Below are positions 1-10,312 of a stretch of DNA of 64,000 bases, in pieces. Source of the DNA: Isoetes taiwanensis. Lineage: Eukaryota; Streptophyta; Lycopodiopsida; Isoetales; Isoetaceae. Location of the stretch: the NCBI GenBank assembly GCA_021234155.1, contig JAJEKV010000050.1:4888550-4952549 (forward strand), in the 5' to 3' direction. The notes beneath the pieces are model-generated. The model saw only the letters and a program-made list of their open reading frames with translations, was not told the DNA's origin and searched no databases. How positions within the stretch are numbered: the stretch's first letter is position 1; each line of letters starts with the position of its first letter. The position numbers and the translations under genes were made by a program.

Positions 1-330
1 AGTTTGATAAGCCAAAAGGAACCACCTTGTAGGCAAAAATGAATTTACCCCGGGGGTGGTGAAAGTAGTCTTGAGTTGATCAGATTCTTTGATTGAGATC
101 TGATTGTAGCGGAAAAAAACCATCCATGAAGGAGTACATCTCATGTCCAAATGACCTCTTCGAACACGGTCCGTGAAGGGAAGTGGAAAATGATCACGCC
201 CGTGGCTTCGATTGAGTTTTCGGTAGTCCACGCAAAACGCGGATCTTACCATTGTGTTTGAGTGCAATGGCGATGGGGCTCACCCATTCGAATGTTTGAC
301 CTCATAGATCAAACCCGCAGAAGGAGTTTG
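1..330 (-). pseudogene. Reverse transcriptase N-terminal part of the minus-strand gypsy element
   Basis: Translating the minus strand in pieces gives the gypsy RT signature WVSPIAIALKHNGKIRV, then VDYRKLN in the next frame, then a PFTD segment. A GFF-YNQI region and a VVPFGL-like block follow toward the window edge. Each block is typical of Ty3/gypsy RT, but single-base indels separate them (one between KIRV and VDYRKLN near position 240), so no continuous reading frame exists. The YxDD catalytic motif would lie beyond position 1 and is not visible. Confidence 0.8.
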
Positions 331-1036
331 TCAATTTCGCCTTGACGCGATCACGGTAATTGGGGTTGAGCCGGCATCGTCGTTGCTATCTTTGGGCGTG
401 CATCGATTTGGTAGGAATGGTGAGTTCCCCAAGGCTTTGTTGATTCCCCGAAGATCTCTGTAGCTCCGGCGAAAAATGTGTTTGAACTTTTGAAAAGCGT
501 GGACGGCCCCTGTTACGATAGGGGTTGGAAGATTGGCGGCAAAGGCGGAAAGGTGATTGTTGCCCACGCCCACGATCTCGACTTCGTGAGTCCGAATATG
601 GGGTATCATCTACGCGGTCCCGGACAATGTGTGCAGGAGGTTGAAGCATAACGGGATGTGTGGCACTCTGCGTGGTGAAAAAGAGAGGTTGCCGAAGTTT
701 CATCAGCAGGTTGCTTCATGACCGGCGTGTACATCTGGGAGGCGGGGAGGTTCGGCATCGAAAAGTGATCAACACGTTGGATTCGATTGCAAGGAGCCGG
801 TAAGGGTCAAACAAAGCAGCCCGTACCGGTCCCGATCAAGAGTCATTTCTCCCCAAGGATCAAGATATTGGGGGTAGGAGGGGACGAGGCGCACTTCGCG
901 GTGGAGCCCGAACTTGATAGATATTCTCGCCCCTCGAGAATCGGTGTCCGAGAGAGAGGGTTCAAAGATTGTCGACGGAAATAATTTTGCCCTGTTTCCA
1001 AGTCCATGGTGGCATTGAGGTGACCATCTGTGATGA

Positions 1037-1541
1037 CTAAGCGATCCGTCGCCCAAGAATGGATACTCTTGGCTGGCGGAGAAAAGGTCTGCACGACCAA
1101 CATTTCATAATCATCACCGGATCTTCTCCAGCCTTCCAAACACCAAATTTCAAGGGGAATCTCGAGATCACCAATGTTGATGTGAAGAAGAGGCGTGGAC
1201 GCCTTGAGCTCGTGATATGGCCATTGGCCAATTTGATGTCATATGGGGCACGATAGAGTTGTTTGATGCCCATTTGTTTTGCGGAGTTTATCCATGATGA
1301 GATTGACAGCGCTACCTCCGTCAATTTGAACATGATTGACTTGTTGATTGCCCACCGTGGCATGTACCGTGGGAGTAGAGGTAGCAACAGCCCCAACCAA
1401 AACAGTCGGGAGTGGTAACTGGTCCTTGAGAGCAGGACAGAGTTTCAAAATTGTGGCCAAGCTTAAAGGAATTTTGATTTTGGCTAGCTCCTCTTGGAGT
1501 TCGAGGAGGGACATGAGAAAAAGGATAAATTTTGGATCCAC
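1037..1541 (-). pseudogene. Retropepsin-like aspartic protease region of the same element
   Basis: The minus-strand frame over 1541-1239 carries IDGGSAVNLI (aspartate codon at 1322-1320). This matches the DGGS variant of the retroviral aspartic protease active site found in many plant gypsy elements, where D-G-G-S replaces D-T/S-G-S/A. It lies between gag and RT, as expected. The downstream part continues in another frame, so the protease is interrupted. Confidence 0.65.
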
Positions 1542-2485
1542 AAAGGAGTGCGTGGTAAAAGAAGCGGCAACTTCTTTGAGTAGGTCAACCTCTGCAGCGA
1601 TATTTGGATATGTCCGAGGCGTGGAGGTTGAGACGTGGAAGGTGCGTCTTGTCTTTGTTGAGCTCTAGTGGTGGCATGAACATTAGCCAACGTGCGGCCT
1701 TCAGCAGCTTGCATGAGGTTCAAAATGCTTTGGCGAACTTTAGGCATAACATGCGGCATGAGTTTCTCCAAGTCAGGTGCAAAGTGAACCTTTTTTGCCG
1801 TCATGAGGAATGGTGTCGACAAAGCAAAGGCGGGTTCGCGTGCCATTAGGAATAATGGTTAAGGGGCGTGGCATACGGTGCGGCGTGAAACCAAACCAAC
1901 CCAATTTGATGGCTGGACTGGAGGATTAAGAGCCGAAAAATTTCTCCCCGTGCTTGTTGATCCATCGAGGTGGATTGGCGGGAGCTGGTTGATAGCGTGA
2001 TTGCCGAGGCGCCGAGGTGGCTTCGAAGAACGGGGACGCGGGCCTTGTTTGCCATTAGCAATCCGAGTTGGTAAGCCGTGAGGCGGACCGATGTGGTCTG
2101 ATTTGTGCCGTGAAGCCGCACTGAACTTGTGGAAGTTGAGGACACGCCCGTGGTGGTATGACCCCATTCTTGACGGTGATAACGAGCTTTTCGAAGGATC
2201 AAAAGAAGGGCGTGTGTTGGGTCCCCGTTGTTGCTCTGTTGGCTGATAGAGTTGATTGGGTTGCGCTGCGGTAGTGGCTGGCGATATTGCGATTGGTCTT
2301 TGAGGTGTGGTTTGCACTTGATAAACCATCTTGTTGCGGAAAGGTGTAGGATGGGTGCGAAGTGCACTCTTCCGCGGGCATGATTGCACATGTTGCATCT
2401 TTACAATGAGGCGGGCCATTGGTGGAGTTGCACTCATTAAGCCAAGTGGCCTTGATATTTGCAGATATGGCACCGGATCCGACCG

Positions 2486-3664
2486 CTATGGATTGGCGTG
2501 TTGAGGTTGAACAGCTGTCTGGGGAACCATGATGGGTGAAATGAAAGGGAGCTCCTGAAGAGCCACGCCACGGGAGGAAACATTGACGGAGTGATTGACA
2601 AGATCGATAGCCTGCTCCAAAGTCTTTGCGGTATTGATCATGAGTCGGATAGCTGGAGGAAGTCCTTGGAGAAACCAGACCAAGATCTGGCTCTGTGTGG
2701 GGTACTCCTTGAGCTTGCTGAGCAGAATGTGAAGTCGATCTGCAAAATCCCTGGCAGACTCCGTGGGCTCTTGTTGAAGGACATTGAGTTGCTTGAGATG
2801 AAGCTGATCATCATCCGTGGTCCCATAGTGAGAAAGAAAAGTAGTTCTCATTTCCGACCAATCTTGTTTCCAGTGGCTTTTGTTGGACATGAGCCATTGA
2901 TGAGGGGAGCCACGCAGTGTGGTGAAAAAGATGTGGAATTTCAGTTGAGGTTGCGCATGACCATTCAGGACAGCCAGAGCCTCAAATTCTTCCATGTGGG
3001 CCTGAGCACTTTGGTCTAATGGTTTGCCTTTCGTGTTGCCAAAGGTGGGATAAGTCAGCTTAAGGGTCTGAAAGGTAGAGGTGAAAGTGCTGGGCTGGAC
3101 AGGAACGGTATAGTGAGGATATTGAGGTGGAGTTGGAGGTGGTATGGTGCCGGAAAGACCCTGATGAAGGGGTGACTGCGGTGGAGGTACTGAAGGTGCC
3201 TGAGCATTGGTTTTGAGGTCGGTAAGGTTGTAAACAGGAAGAGTGGTGGGAAATGTAGGGAAAGGAAATTCCTGGGTAGGCGCAAAAGAGACATGTGGAT
3301 ATCCCTGCCCACCCGGGGGAGATGATGGTTGTGAAGGAAGAGGCGTATGGCCTGAAGAGTGATGAATGTAGGCATGATCAGGGGTATGAAAGTAAGGTTG
3401 AGAAGGTTGAGCCTGATAGGGCTCCTGATAGTGATGAGGTGACTGAGGCTGTGAGCAATGTTTGCACGCTTGGGGCGGGGAACTGGGACGAGACAGGACA
3501 CGAGGGGTGGGTGGCGCCGACTGAGCCCGAGACCGAATGTGGCCGCCCTCAATGTCGTAAGCTGATCCATACATGTCGCGAACAGCTTCCCTTCGATGAT
3601 GTCGCTCCAAGCGAGATGCCGTCTGAGAAAGGAGTTCTTCTGGCGTGAAGTTTCGGACAGACAT
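2486..3664 (-). CDS. Gag polyprotein of the minus-strand gypsy element
   Basis: An open frame of 392 codons. The first ~170 residues are rich in proline, serine, glutamine and histidine and look disordered. From about residue 205 a retrotransposon gag (capsid) domain follows: a conserved helix block ending RGSPHQWL, a SHYG segment, then the QEPTESARDFADRLHILL block and a C-terminal LPPAIRLMI segment. This is the typical order of the Retrotrans_gag family, which forms the particle shell. I do not find a convincing CCHC zinc knuckle in one frame downstream. The start ATG at 3664 follows a 5' leader after the LTR. It is the only intact protein of this element. Confidence 0.8.
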   Translation of the reverse strand: MSVRNFTPEELLSQTASRLERHHRREAVRDMYGSAYDIEGGHIRSRAQSAPPTPRVLSRPSSPPQACKHCSQPQSPHHYQEPYQAQPSQPYFHTPDHAYIHHSSGHTPLPSQPSSPPGGQGYPHVSFAPTQEFPFPTFPTTLPVYNLTDLKTNAQAPSVPPPQSPLHQGLSGTIPPPTPPQYPHYTVPVQPSTFTSTFQTLKLTYPTFGNTKGKPLDQSAQAHMEEFEALAVLNGHAQPQLKFHIFFTTLRGSPHQWLMSNKSHWKQDWSEMRTTFLSHYGTTDDDQLHLKQLNVLQQEPTESARDFADRLHILLSKLKEYPTQSQILVWFLQGLPPAIRLMINTAKTLEQAIDLVNHSVNVSSRGVALQELPFISPIMVPQTAVQPQHANP

Positions 3665-3869
3665 GGCGACAGAAGAAATGAGGATCGAATCAGACCCGGC
3701 AGCGGCGACAGTGTTTGGGGTCTGGGTTCGGGAACGCCTGCAAGACAGCCCTCTGTGAGGACCCTTGGATCTAACAGGAGAATCCGGGGGACTATGTCAC
3801 GCGGGATTTGCAAGAAAAGAACAAGAAGAAGAAAACAGAACAAAGAGAACAATGAGAGGAAAATGATAA

Positions 3870-4305
3870 GCTTCCTTGATATCAATGATGAACATACATG
3901 AGCTCTCACAATCGAGAGAAGACTGAAGAGAGACAAGACTCAAAACTCATCTAAAAACTCATGTGCTAGCTCTACTCATATATATAGTACAATGGCCTTT
4001 GGCCCAATATAGACACTCTGACTGATCTCGGTGCCGACTCCTGGAAGGAGGCCTGATTTGCAGGAATGTTGGCGGTGCCTCTTGAAGTGCCTAGAATCTC
4101 GCTGACGCTGACGCAAGCGGTGACGGGCCGTCACTTGTCTGAGCGGCGCCTCTTGTTGACGGACGCAGGCTTTGACTGCGTGGTCTGCGGCTTGATCTTC
4201 TGCTGGGCCTTGGACGACTGACCCGTGCCTGTCTGTGGATCCTTGAGCTTGACCTGGTCCGTCGTATGCATGAATAGTCCTGTACCAGGAGGCACAGGAC
4301 TAACA
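3870..4305 (-). repeat. 5' LTR of the minus-strand gypsy element
   Basis: The outer end is fixed at 4305 by the junction with the interrupted LTR of element A and starts TGTTAGTCC on the minus strand. A TATA box (TATATATA on either strand) lies at about 3979-3987, suitably placed for transcription toward gag. The inner end is not certain: no standard primer-binding site is obvious, and a TTGATATCA stretch near 3885 is the only candidate. The second LTR lies outside the window. Confidence 0.6.
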
Positions 4306-5384
4306 GTTAGGATTACATTTCAATTATGGATTATGTTTATTATGAATGGATGGATGAATCTATGACAGTATCTCTGTTAGCCTCCGTAAAGCAGGGATTA
4401 GAGAGGGGTAGAGACCTCTGTGACTTATGCTTTAGTATGCTCCTAGTAGCTCCTTTAATTCCCAATTGATGCGGCCTGTGTACAAGAGACCACCGAGTCG
4501 TGGATGCTATGGAATTACTTAGCACCATAGAAGGGACGCAGTGGTGAAGTGGGGGTGGGGTCTTGCACGAACATAAAAGGCTTCTGGGACTCCTACAGTG
4601 GGCTAGGCCTGATAGCCGGTCACGTAGAGGGCCGGGTATGGGTCTGACACTCCCTGGGTGTAGAGGTGTGACCCGTATAGGGCATCCTGCACTTTGAAGA
4701 TAAAGTTAGGGGAGTAGGTCGGGTACGGATGCGGGGGTCGGTGATGCGGCACGTATTCTCTAGCTCACCCATGGAACCATTGTGATCCTGGAAGGGGACA
4801 CCTCCCTGACCTGCCTCATCGGACCAGGACCTCATGAACCCTGGAGTAGGCTCGAAGGGTGATACCTTGAGTTTGCGTCTCCGGAAGGCTATAGTGATGC
4901 CATAGCATGATTCGACTTATCTGCAAAGTGTGCACAGGAGGGGCAGATGGAGTGGACAACCCTAGCCGATGTTCTATGCCAGCCAACGCCATGCCAAGAT
5001 TCGGTCTGCTGATCTCTTGAGACCTAGCCGTCAGTCGACCCTCACTGGAGTCTGAGCCGGGGTAGAACCATGGGTTTGGGGTGTTTTCTCTAGTATTAAA
5101 TGCATCTTCTTTGTTGTTGTCAGTTGGATGGATGTGCCACCCTTCCTGGTGGTATTTATGATATGATTATGCTGTATACTAACCTTGTATTCACGCTTCC
5201 GCGACATAGGAGCCCCATTGAAGGCGTGGGCCAAATGACCCCTCCGTGTCCTTCACTCGAGCATCTTTCCATAGATGGCCCGAGTTAGACGGAGGGCCCT
5301 GCTCATGGCGACATGGTTGCCATGGGAGGGGAAAGTCCCAGTATGTATACGCCCGAGCGTTGTATATGTTCTGGGAGCGTCACA
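4306..5384 (+). repeat. 5' LTR of element A, left part missing
   Basis: This is a reverse-orientation copy of the repeats at 8050-9636 and 11449-12948, with only scattered differences. The right end reads GGAGCGTCACA and is followed by one base and then a primer-binding site, which identifies it as a 5' LTR in plus orientation. From the 3' copy, the full LTR runs from TGTGACG to CGTCACA (7-bp inverted ends) and is about 1.6 kb. The left ~0.5 kb of this copy was separated by the gypsy insertion ending at 4305. Confidence 0.9.
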
Positions 5385-5385
5385 A

Positions 5386-5397
5386 TGGTATCAGAGC
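5386..5397 (+). other. Primer-binding site for initiator tRNA-Met
   Basis: TGGTATCAGAGC lies one base after the LTR end. It is the standard sequence complementary to the 3' end of plant initiator methionine tRNA, used to prime minus-strand cDNA synthesis. It fixes the LTR boundary and the plus orientation of element A. Confidence 0.93.
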
Positions 5398-5573
5398 ATG
5401 GGTTTGGGAAACCAATCTACTGCACTGGCCACATACTAACTCGTTAGATCGCTAGTTAGTGAGTGAGGATTTTGGAGTAGCTTGAGATTGGGTGGTGTAG
5501 TAGATGCTGTTATGGGTAATTTAATGTGGTTCATGAATAGTTTTTGAGATGTGTACCCGGCGTGAAACCCTAA

Positions 5574-5757
5574 CCCTAATCGGCTGGCAGGGGGTACCAA
5601 GGTGTTCGGGCGGCAATGGCCGGGTCGGGGTAGTAGGGCCCTTGAGACCTAGTTTTTTTATTATATATATAAAAAAAACGAACCCTAATCGGGCGGGGGG
5701 GGGGTAACCGGACGCTCTGGCGGCCGATGGAATGTGGTAGGGCACGCCATGAGACCT
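5574..5757 (+). repeat. Diverged tandem duplication with AT hairpin in the leader of element A
   Basis: Two related GC-rich segments, about 5574-5660 and 5682-5757, both start with CCCTAATCGG and end with GAGACCTA. Between them lies a poly-T / ATATATAT / poly-A palindrome (about 5653-5680) that could form a hairpin. It lies in the untranslated leader between the primer-binding site and ORF1. Such a block could affect packaging, translation or internal initiation, but the sequence does not show which. Confidence 0.6.
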
Positions 5758-5988
5758 AAAAATGTGACTCCTGCCACTTTAAAAAAATATATATATTTTA
5801 GGGTAAAATTTAAAAGTTGAGGGTAACGTTTCTTTTCTTTCTCTCAACTGTTTTGTTGCTCTTCTGTGCTCCGCCTAGCCGCCATAGCCACCGGATCTGA
5901 AGCTCTCTTCCGCCATAGCCATTTCTACCTGTAACCCCGTTCCTTGTCTTCCTATCCCAAGCGCCCACTCAGCGCCCACCCCTTCGCA

Positions 5989-7362
5989 ATGGAGGAACCC
6001 AAGCAAGTATACAAGCGCATGCCTCGCTATTCTAGATGCCCCATAACTTCCCTGATGGCCGAACTTTTGCCACGCCCAAACCCATCGGCCGAAGCGGAAG
6101 CCAAAACCGAGGAGTTATTGGAACACTTTGCTAAGCGCTTTTACGAAGAGGCTAAGATACCATACCCGCTCTTCTGACACAATGAGCGCTTCGTATTTAA
6201 GCTTAACGCCAGTGGGGAAACCTACACCGTAATTGAGGAAGCAGATGGCGTCCAGAATTACACACGGTTCTGTCCATCAGAAGGGGATGAGCAGGCTGAA
6301 GCCGAGGCCATACAGATGCAGGCCCATAAGATCCTACAAATGGCACAAGAAGCTGACCAACGATGGCTTGCAACCGACGACCCTGCTGCGCAAGCTCTAG
6401 GGTACCGTTATCTTGGTAATGGGATGTGTCTCTTTAATGGTGGATCATATACCATCCCATCCTTTTCTTATGAGGAGGAAACTAATCGTATTATTTGGGA
6501 AGCTGGGTCGCCCCCATTTTTCACCGATCAGTTCCAGCGGGTTGTCGAGCAGGACATGCAGGCCAATCCCCCACGGTATTTCCCGGAGCTTAAACGAAGA
6601 ACAGACGTTCGGATAGCCAGGGAAAAACGAGCAGAGGAGCAGGCAACACTCCAGGCACAGCCACAGAGGGCAACTCACTTGACAGAGGAGGCTGCTAAGC
6701 TCCGTGAAGATACCCTCCATGCACAGCAAGTGGAACAGGAGCAAGCTCGGAAACGAATGCAAGATGAAGCAGAGCGGATAGCCAGAGAAGCAACCGAGTC
6801 AGTTAAGGAGCGGCTTAGGAAACAAGAGCAGGAACGGGATCATCTGGATAGACAAGACATGCCACCTCCGAGTAATCCTTTTTTCCGCCGAAAGCGAAAG
6901 AGTACGGCCCGTAAGTCGGGTGCTCAGTACAGGGATCAACTCAAGACTCGGGGTGGGGTCACTAAGGCTGCAGGGGACAATCAGCGGGATGAAATCATCC
7001 GAAAGGCCCGGCATCCAAGGACAGCAGGGAAAACTATTCCCGGAGCCCCGCTGCAACCAAAGAGAAAGCATCGGTACAAAGCAGGTACGGTGGCACTGCG
7101 GGAGATACGGAAGTACCAGAAGTCCATTGACTTTCTGCTACGCAAACTCCCTTTCCAACGCCTGGTCCGGGAAATCGCCCAAGAATATAAGACGGACCTG
7201 CAGTTTTAGGTACATGCAGTCTTGGCACTTCAGGAAGCGGCCGAAGCTTATCTAGTGGCCCTCTTTGGGGATGCCAATTTATGTGCCATTCATGCTAAAC
7301 GTGTCACTATAATGCCGAAGGATCTTCAGTTAGCACGCCGGATCCGTGGGGAATGGCCGTGA
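5989..7362 (+). pseudogene. ORF1 of element A: coiled-coil protein ending in a histone H3 fold
   Basis: One frame runs from ATG 5989 to TGA 7360-7362, broken by in-frame TGA (6175-6177) and TAG (7207-7209). The order is: N-terminal region without recognised homology (to about 6590); highly charged coiled coil rich in E, K, Q and R (about 6600-6860); basic linker containing STARKSG (6901-6921); then a histone H3 core from [19 protein letters not shown] (codon 7069) through [14 protein letters not shown] and [15 protein letters not shown] to ARRIRGEWP. The core covers H3 residues 39 to the C-terminus without gaps; I count about 19 differences from remembered plant H3. The TAG sits where H3 has a glutamine codon, consistent with CAG to TAG. 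The loop-1 length and the AEAYLV segment match canonical plant H3 rather than CENH3. A CT-rich leader precedes the ATG. Confidence 0.9.
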
Positions 7363-7681
7363 GGATGTAAAATTGCAAGATGTATATTCTTTTTTGGGTA
7401 TCAATTTAAAAACTAAGTTTTTGACTCTTCTTTCTACATTGTAACAATCAAATTTCTTTTCTTGTTGATATTACTATTCAAGATTCGAGGAAGAATAAAA
7501 TAGTAATAATAATAATAAAAGAAAAACTTAAAAAAAAAAAACAAACAAAGAAAATATAATATAATTAACTGGCGCATCGAACTCCGTGCCTCAATATTTA
7601 AAAGTCAGATTTACTCTAAGTTTTTCATTTCCTTCAGTCTCCCTTTCCGTTTCGCACCTCCTTCTTGCTCTCTTCTTTGCC
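7363..7681 (+). other. AT-rich spacer and leader between ORF1 and ORF2
   Basis: No reading frame is present. The stretch contains an (AAT)n run near 7500-7520, a poly-A tract near 7530-7545 and, just before the ORF2 ATG, a pyrimidine-rich leader (CTCCCTTTCC, CTCCTTCTTGCTCTCTTC) that looks like a plant mRNA 5' UTR. ORF1 has a similar leader. This suggests separate transcripts or spliced RNAs for the accessory ORFs. Confidence 0.5.
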
Positions 7682-8049
7682 ATGGATTATGAGGGACGTT
7701 TTGCCTGGTACATAGGAGGCGAGCAGTGGGATCCTCAGGTTCCCTATCCTCTTCTAGATCCCATGTTGCAGTGTAGAGTCGATCTTATCGACAATATGCG
7801 TGCACATCCTCATTATAACCTTTTTCTGGAGTTTTATGATGAGGAAATCCTACCCCAAGCAGAGTTTTTCGGGGAGCCACCTCAACCCTATCTTCACCGA
7901 GATATTCTATGGCAGATGTTTGGGGATGACCATCACGGCGATGCCGTACTCAGGGGCATTGTCAGACGTTCTAGGCACGCCCCCATCCGTGACCTTGGGA
8001 CTAATCAGCTTTACTTTGAGGCCCAGTTTGCCCTTGCCCTTATCATGGA
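7682..8049 (+). pseudogene. ORF2 of element A, N-terminal part
   Basis: The open frame starts with ATGGATTATGAGGG at 7682, in a good plant start context (GCCATGG), and runs until the nested insertion at 8050. The ~122 visible residues are acidic and rich in aromatic residues, with many Tyr, Phe, Trp and Pro (for example LFLEFYDEEILPQAEFFGEP). I recognise no family. Its downstream half probably resumes at 12949. It is not gag, protease or polymerase. Confidence 0.55.
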
Positions 8050-9636
8050 ATACGACGCTCGAGCATATATATACTGGGACTTTCCCCTCCCATGGCAACC
8101 ATCTCGCCATGAGCAGGGCCCTCCGTCTAACTCGGGCCATCTATGGAAAGATGCTCGAGTGAAGGACACGGAGGGGTCATTCGGCCCACGCCTTCAATGG
8201 GGCTCCTATGTCGCGGAAGCGTGAATACAAAATTAGCATATAGCATAATCATGTCATAAATACCACCACGAAGGGTGGCACATCCATCCAACTGACAACA
8301 ACAAAGAAGATGCATTTAATACTAGAGAAAACACCCCAAACCCATGGTTCTACCCCGGCTCAGACTCCAGTGAGGGTCGGCTGATGGCTAGGTCTCAAGA
8401 GATCAGCAGACCGAATCTTGGCATGGCGTTGGCTGGCATAGAACATCGGCTAGGGTTGTCCACTCCATCCGCCCCTCCTGTGCACACTTTGCAGATAAGT
8501 CGAATCATGCTATGGCATCACTATAGCCTTCCGGAGACGCAGACTCAAGGTATCACCCTTCGAGCCTACTCCAGGGTTCATGAGGTCCTGGTCCGATGAG
8601 GCAGGTCAGGGAGGTGTCCCCTTCCAGGATCACAGCGGTTCCATGGGTGAGCTAGAGAATACGTGCCGCATCAGCGACCCCCACATCCGTACCCGACCTA
8701 CTCCCCTAACTTTATCTTCAAAGTGCAGGATGCCCCATATGGGTCACACCTCTACACCCAGGGAGTGTCAGACCCATACCCGGCCCTCTACGTGACCGGC
8801 TATCAGGCCTAGCCCACTGTAGGAGTCCCAGGAGCCTTTTATGTTCGTGCAAGACCCCACCCCCACTTCACCACTGCGTCCCTTCTATGGTGCTAAGTAA
8901 TTCCATAGCATCCACGACTCGGTGGTCTCTTGTACACAGACCGCATCAATTGGGAATTAAAGGAGCTACTAGGAGCATACTAAAGCATAAGTCACAGAGG
9001 TCTCTACCCCCCTCTAATCCCTGCTTTACGGAGGCTAACAGATATACTGTCATAGATTCATCCATCCATTCATAATAAACATAATCCATAATTGAAATGT
9101 AATCCTAACTATCAAAGAAGGGTTAATCCTAAGCAAGAAAAACCAGAGAAGACTCAGAGAACTTGACTGACGCACTAGCCTTAGAGATGTCAAACTAGAT
9201 TATCTACTAACCCGAGTTTCGACTTGATCCGTTATCATGGGGCACCTCCATCTTCTAAGACTTGGGTGCTTGGCAACAGTTTCAGCAACTTGGGTGTTCA
9301 GCACAGCTTCGGCAACTTGGGCGCTCAGCTGCTCCTCCTCTTGGCTCGATTTTGGGGTCAAATGGGATGAGGGTTCCATGTTGATACCCCAAGTTAGCAT
9401 TCCCATGCTGGCCAATCGAATTTGGCCAGGTGGCACCTTCTTAAGTAATCAATTAACTTAATTGAGTTAATTAAATACTATTTCCTTAATTATAGGTTAA
9501 TAATTAATTTAGCATAGCTAAATTAATCCCTTTTAGGTCAACCCCCTAGGTTAAAATACCCCATGGTGGCGTATCCTTACTGGGTCGCGTGTCAATATAT
9601 TTATACGTATACCGTATAAATACGTGGAACGTCACA
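8050..9636 (-). repeat. 3' LTR (copy B) of the sister element
   Basis: On the minus strand it starts TGTGACGTTCCACG at 9636, directly after a polypurine tract, so it is a 3' LTR. It matches LTR A in reverse complement and LTR C directly. Compared with LTR C, its far end lacks the terminal ~20 bp (through the TGTAACGCTCCC block), and host-element ORF2 sequence begins at 8049. Short open frames repeated in all three LTR copies are coincidental. Confidence 0.9.
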
Positions 9637-9648
9637 TTCTCCCCCCTT
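9637..9648 (-). other. Polypurine tract
   Basis: On the minus strand AAGGGGGGAGAA lies immediately upstream of the LTR start TGTGACG. This is the expected position and composition of the plus-strand primer for reverse transcription, and it fixes the 3' LTR boundary and orientation. Confidence 0.88.
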
Positions 9649-10312
9649 AGAATTAATGATGTCCTCAGCATTGGGGTTAGTATTGGGGTTAGTTACACAA
9701 GTGACGTTTAATCGAAGAACTGCAATAGAAATAAAAGTATACATAAAAAGGAGAGTAATTCCTTATTTCCGAAGGCAATAACATTAAAGTTTAAAACATG
9801 TAAGAGTTTAAGCACCAAGGTGCATTTGACATACTTAGCATAAGAAGGTTTAAGGACCGAAGTCCGATATCAACATCACAGTAACAAAAAGGTAACAGAT
9901 GTAGACAAGATAAAACTGGAAAAGTCGGGCCATCAGCAACCCTCTATACATGGGCAGGTCACGTACTGCTCACTGGCCTGCACACGTCAACACATCAGTA
10001 TATACAGATAAGATAACTAGGTTTTGGTTGAAGGGACCACCCCCTATAAGAAATAAAAGAGAAACCTATCTACAAGGGAACCTATCATGCCTATGGTTCG
10101 CAATTCATTGCGACGTAAGGAATAGTCAAGTTCCCATTATAGCCGAGACGAACGTGGCCTATTAATTACATGCTTTCCAAGCACTTCGCGGTCATGCCGA
10201 CATTGACAATACACCACGTCCTAGAGAACACGAAGGTGATCTCATCATCGGTAACTATTATTAACCACGATGCATCTACCCCTCTACTGCATGATTCTCG
10301 GCGAACCAAGCC
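9649..10312 (-). other. 3' untranslated region of the sister element
   Basis: About 660 bp between the integrase stop and the polypurine tract contain no convincing reading frame on either strand. The corresponding region of element A is not in the window. Confidence 0.6.

Larger units (their letters stand above)
1..4305 (-). mobile_element. Ty3/gypsy LTR retrotransposon, 5' part, degraded, cut by window edge
   Basis: Read on the minus strand, the order is 5' LTR (ending at 4305), leader, gag (3664-2486), a decayed zone, a retropepsin region (about 1541-1037) and the start of reverse transcriptase (about 330-1). The remainder lies left of the window. The LTR begins TGTTAGTCC on the minus strand. 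It is inserted in the LTR of element A: the 5 bases GTTAG at 4306-4310 occur once in the uninterrupted LTR copies downstream, as expected for a 5-bp target duplication whose partner lies outside the window. Gag is open, but the protease and RT parts carry frameshifts, so this copy is dead. Confidence 0.85.

Noticed and set aside
2199-2473. CCHC zinc knuckle of the first gypsy element
   Set aside because: Cysteines and a histidine occur in one frame near 2400, but the spacing does not fit C-x2-C-x4-H-x4-C.
7069-7362. A centromeric histone CENH3 gene or an independent H3 gene
   Set aside because: The loop-1 length and the [13 protein letters not shown] segment match canonical H3, not CENH3. 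The fold is in frame with an upstream coiled-coil ORF inside element A and has no start of its own, so it is not a stand-alone host histone gene.
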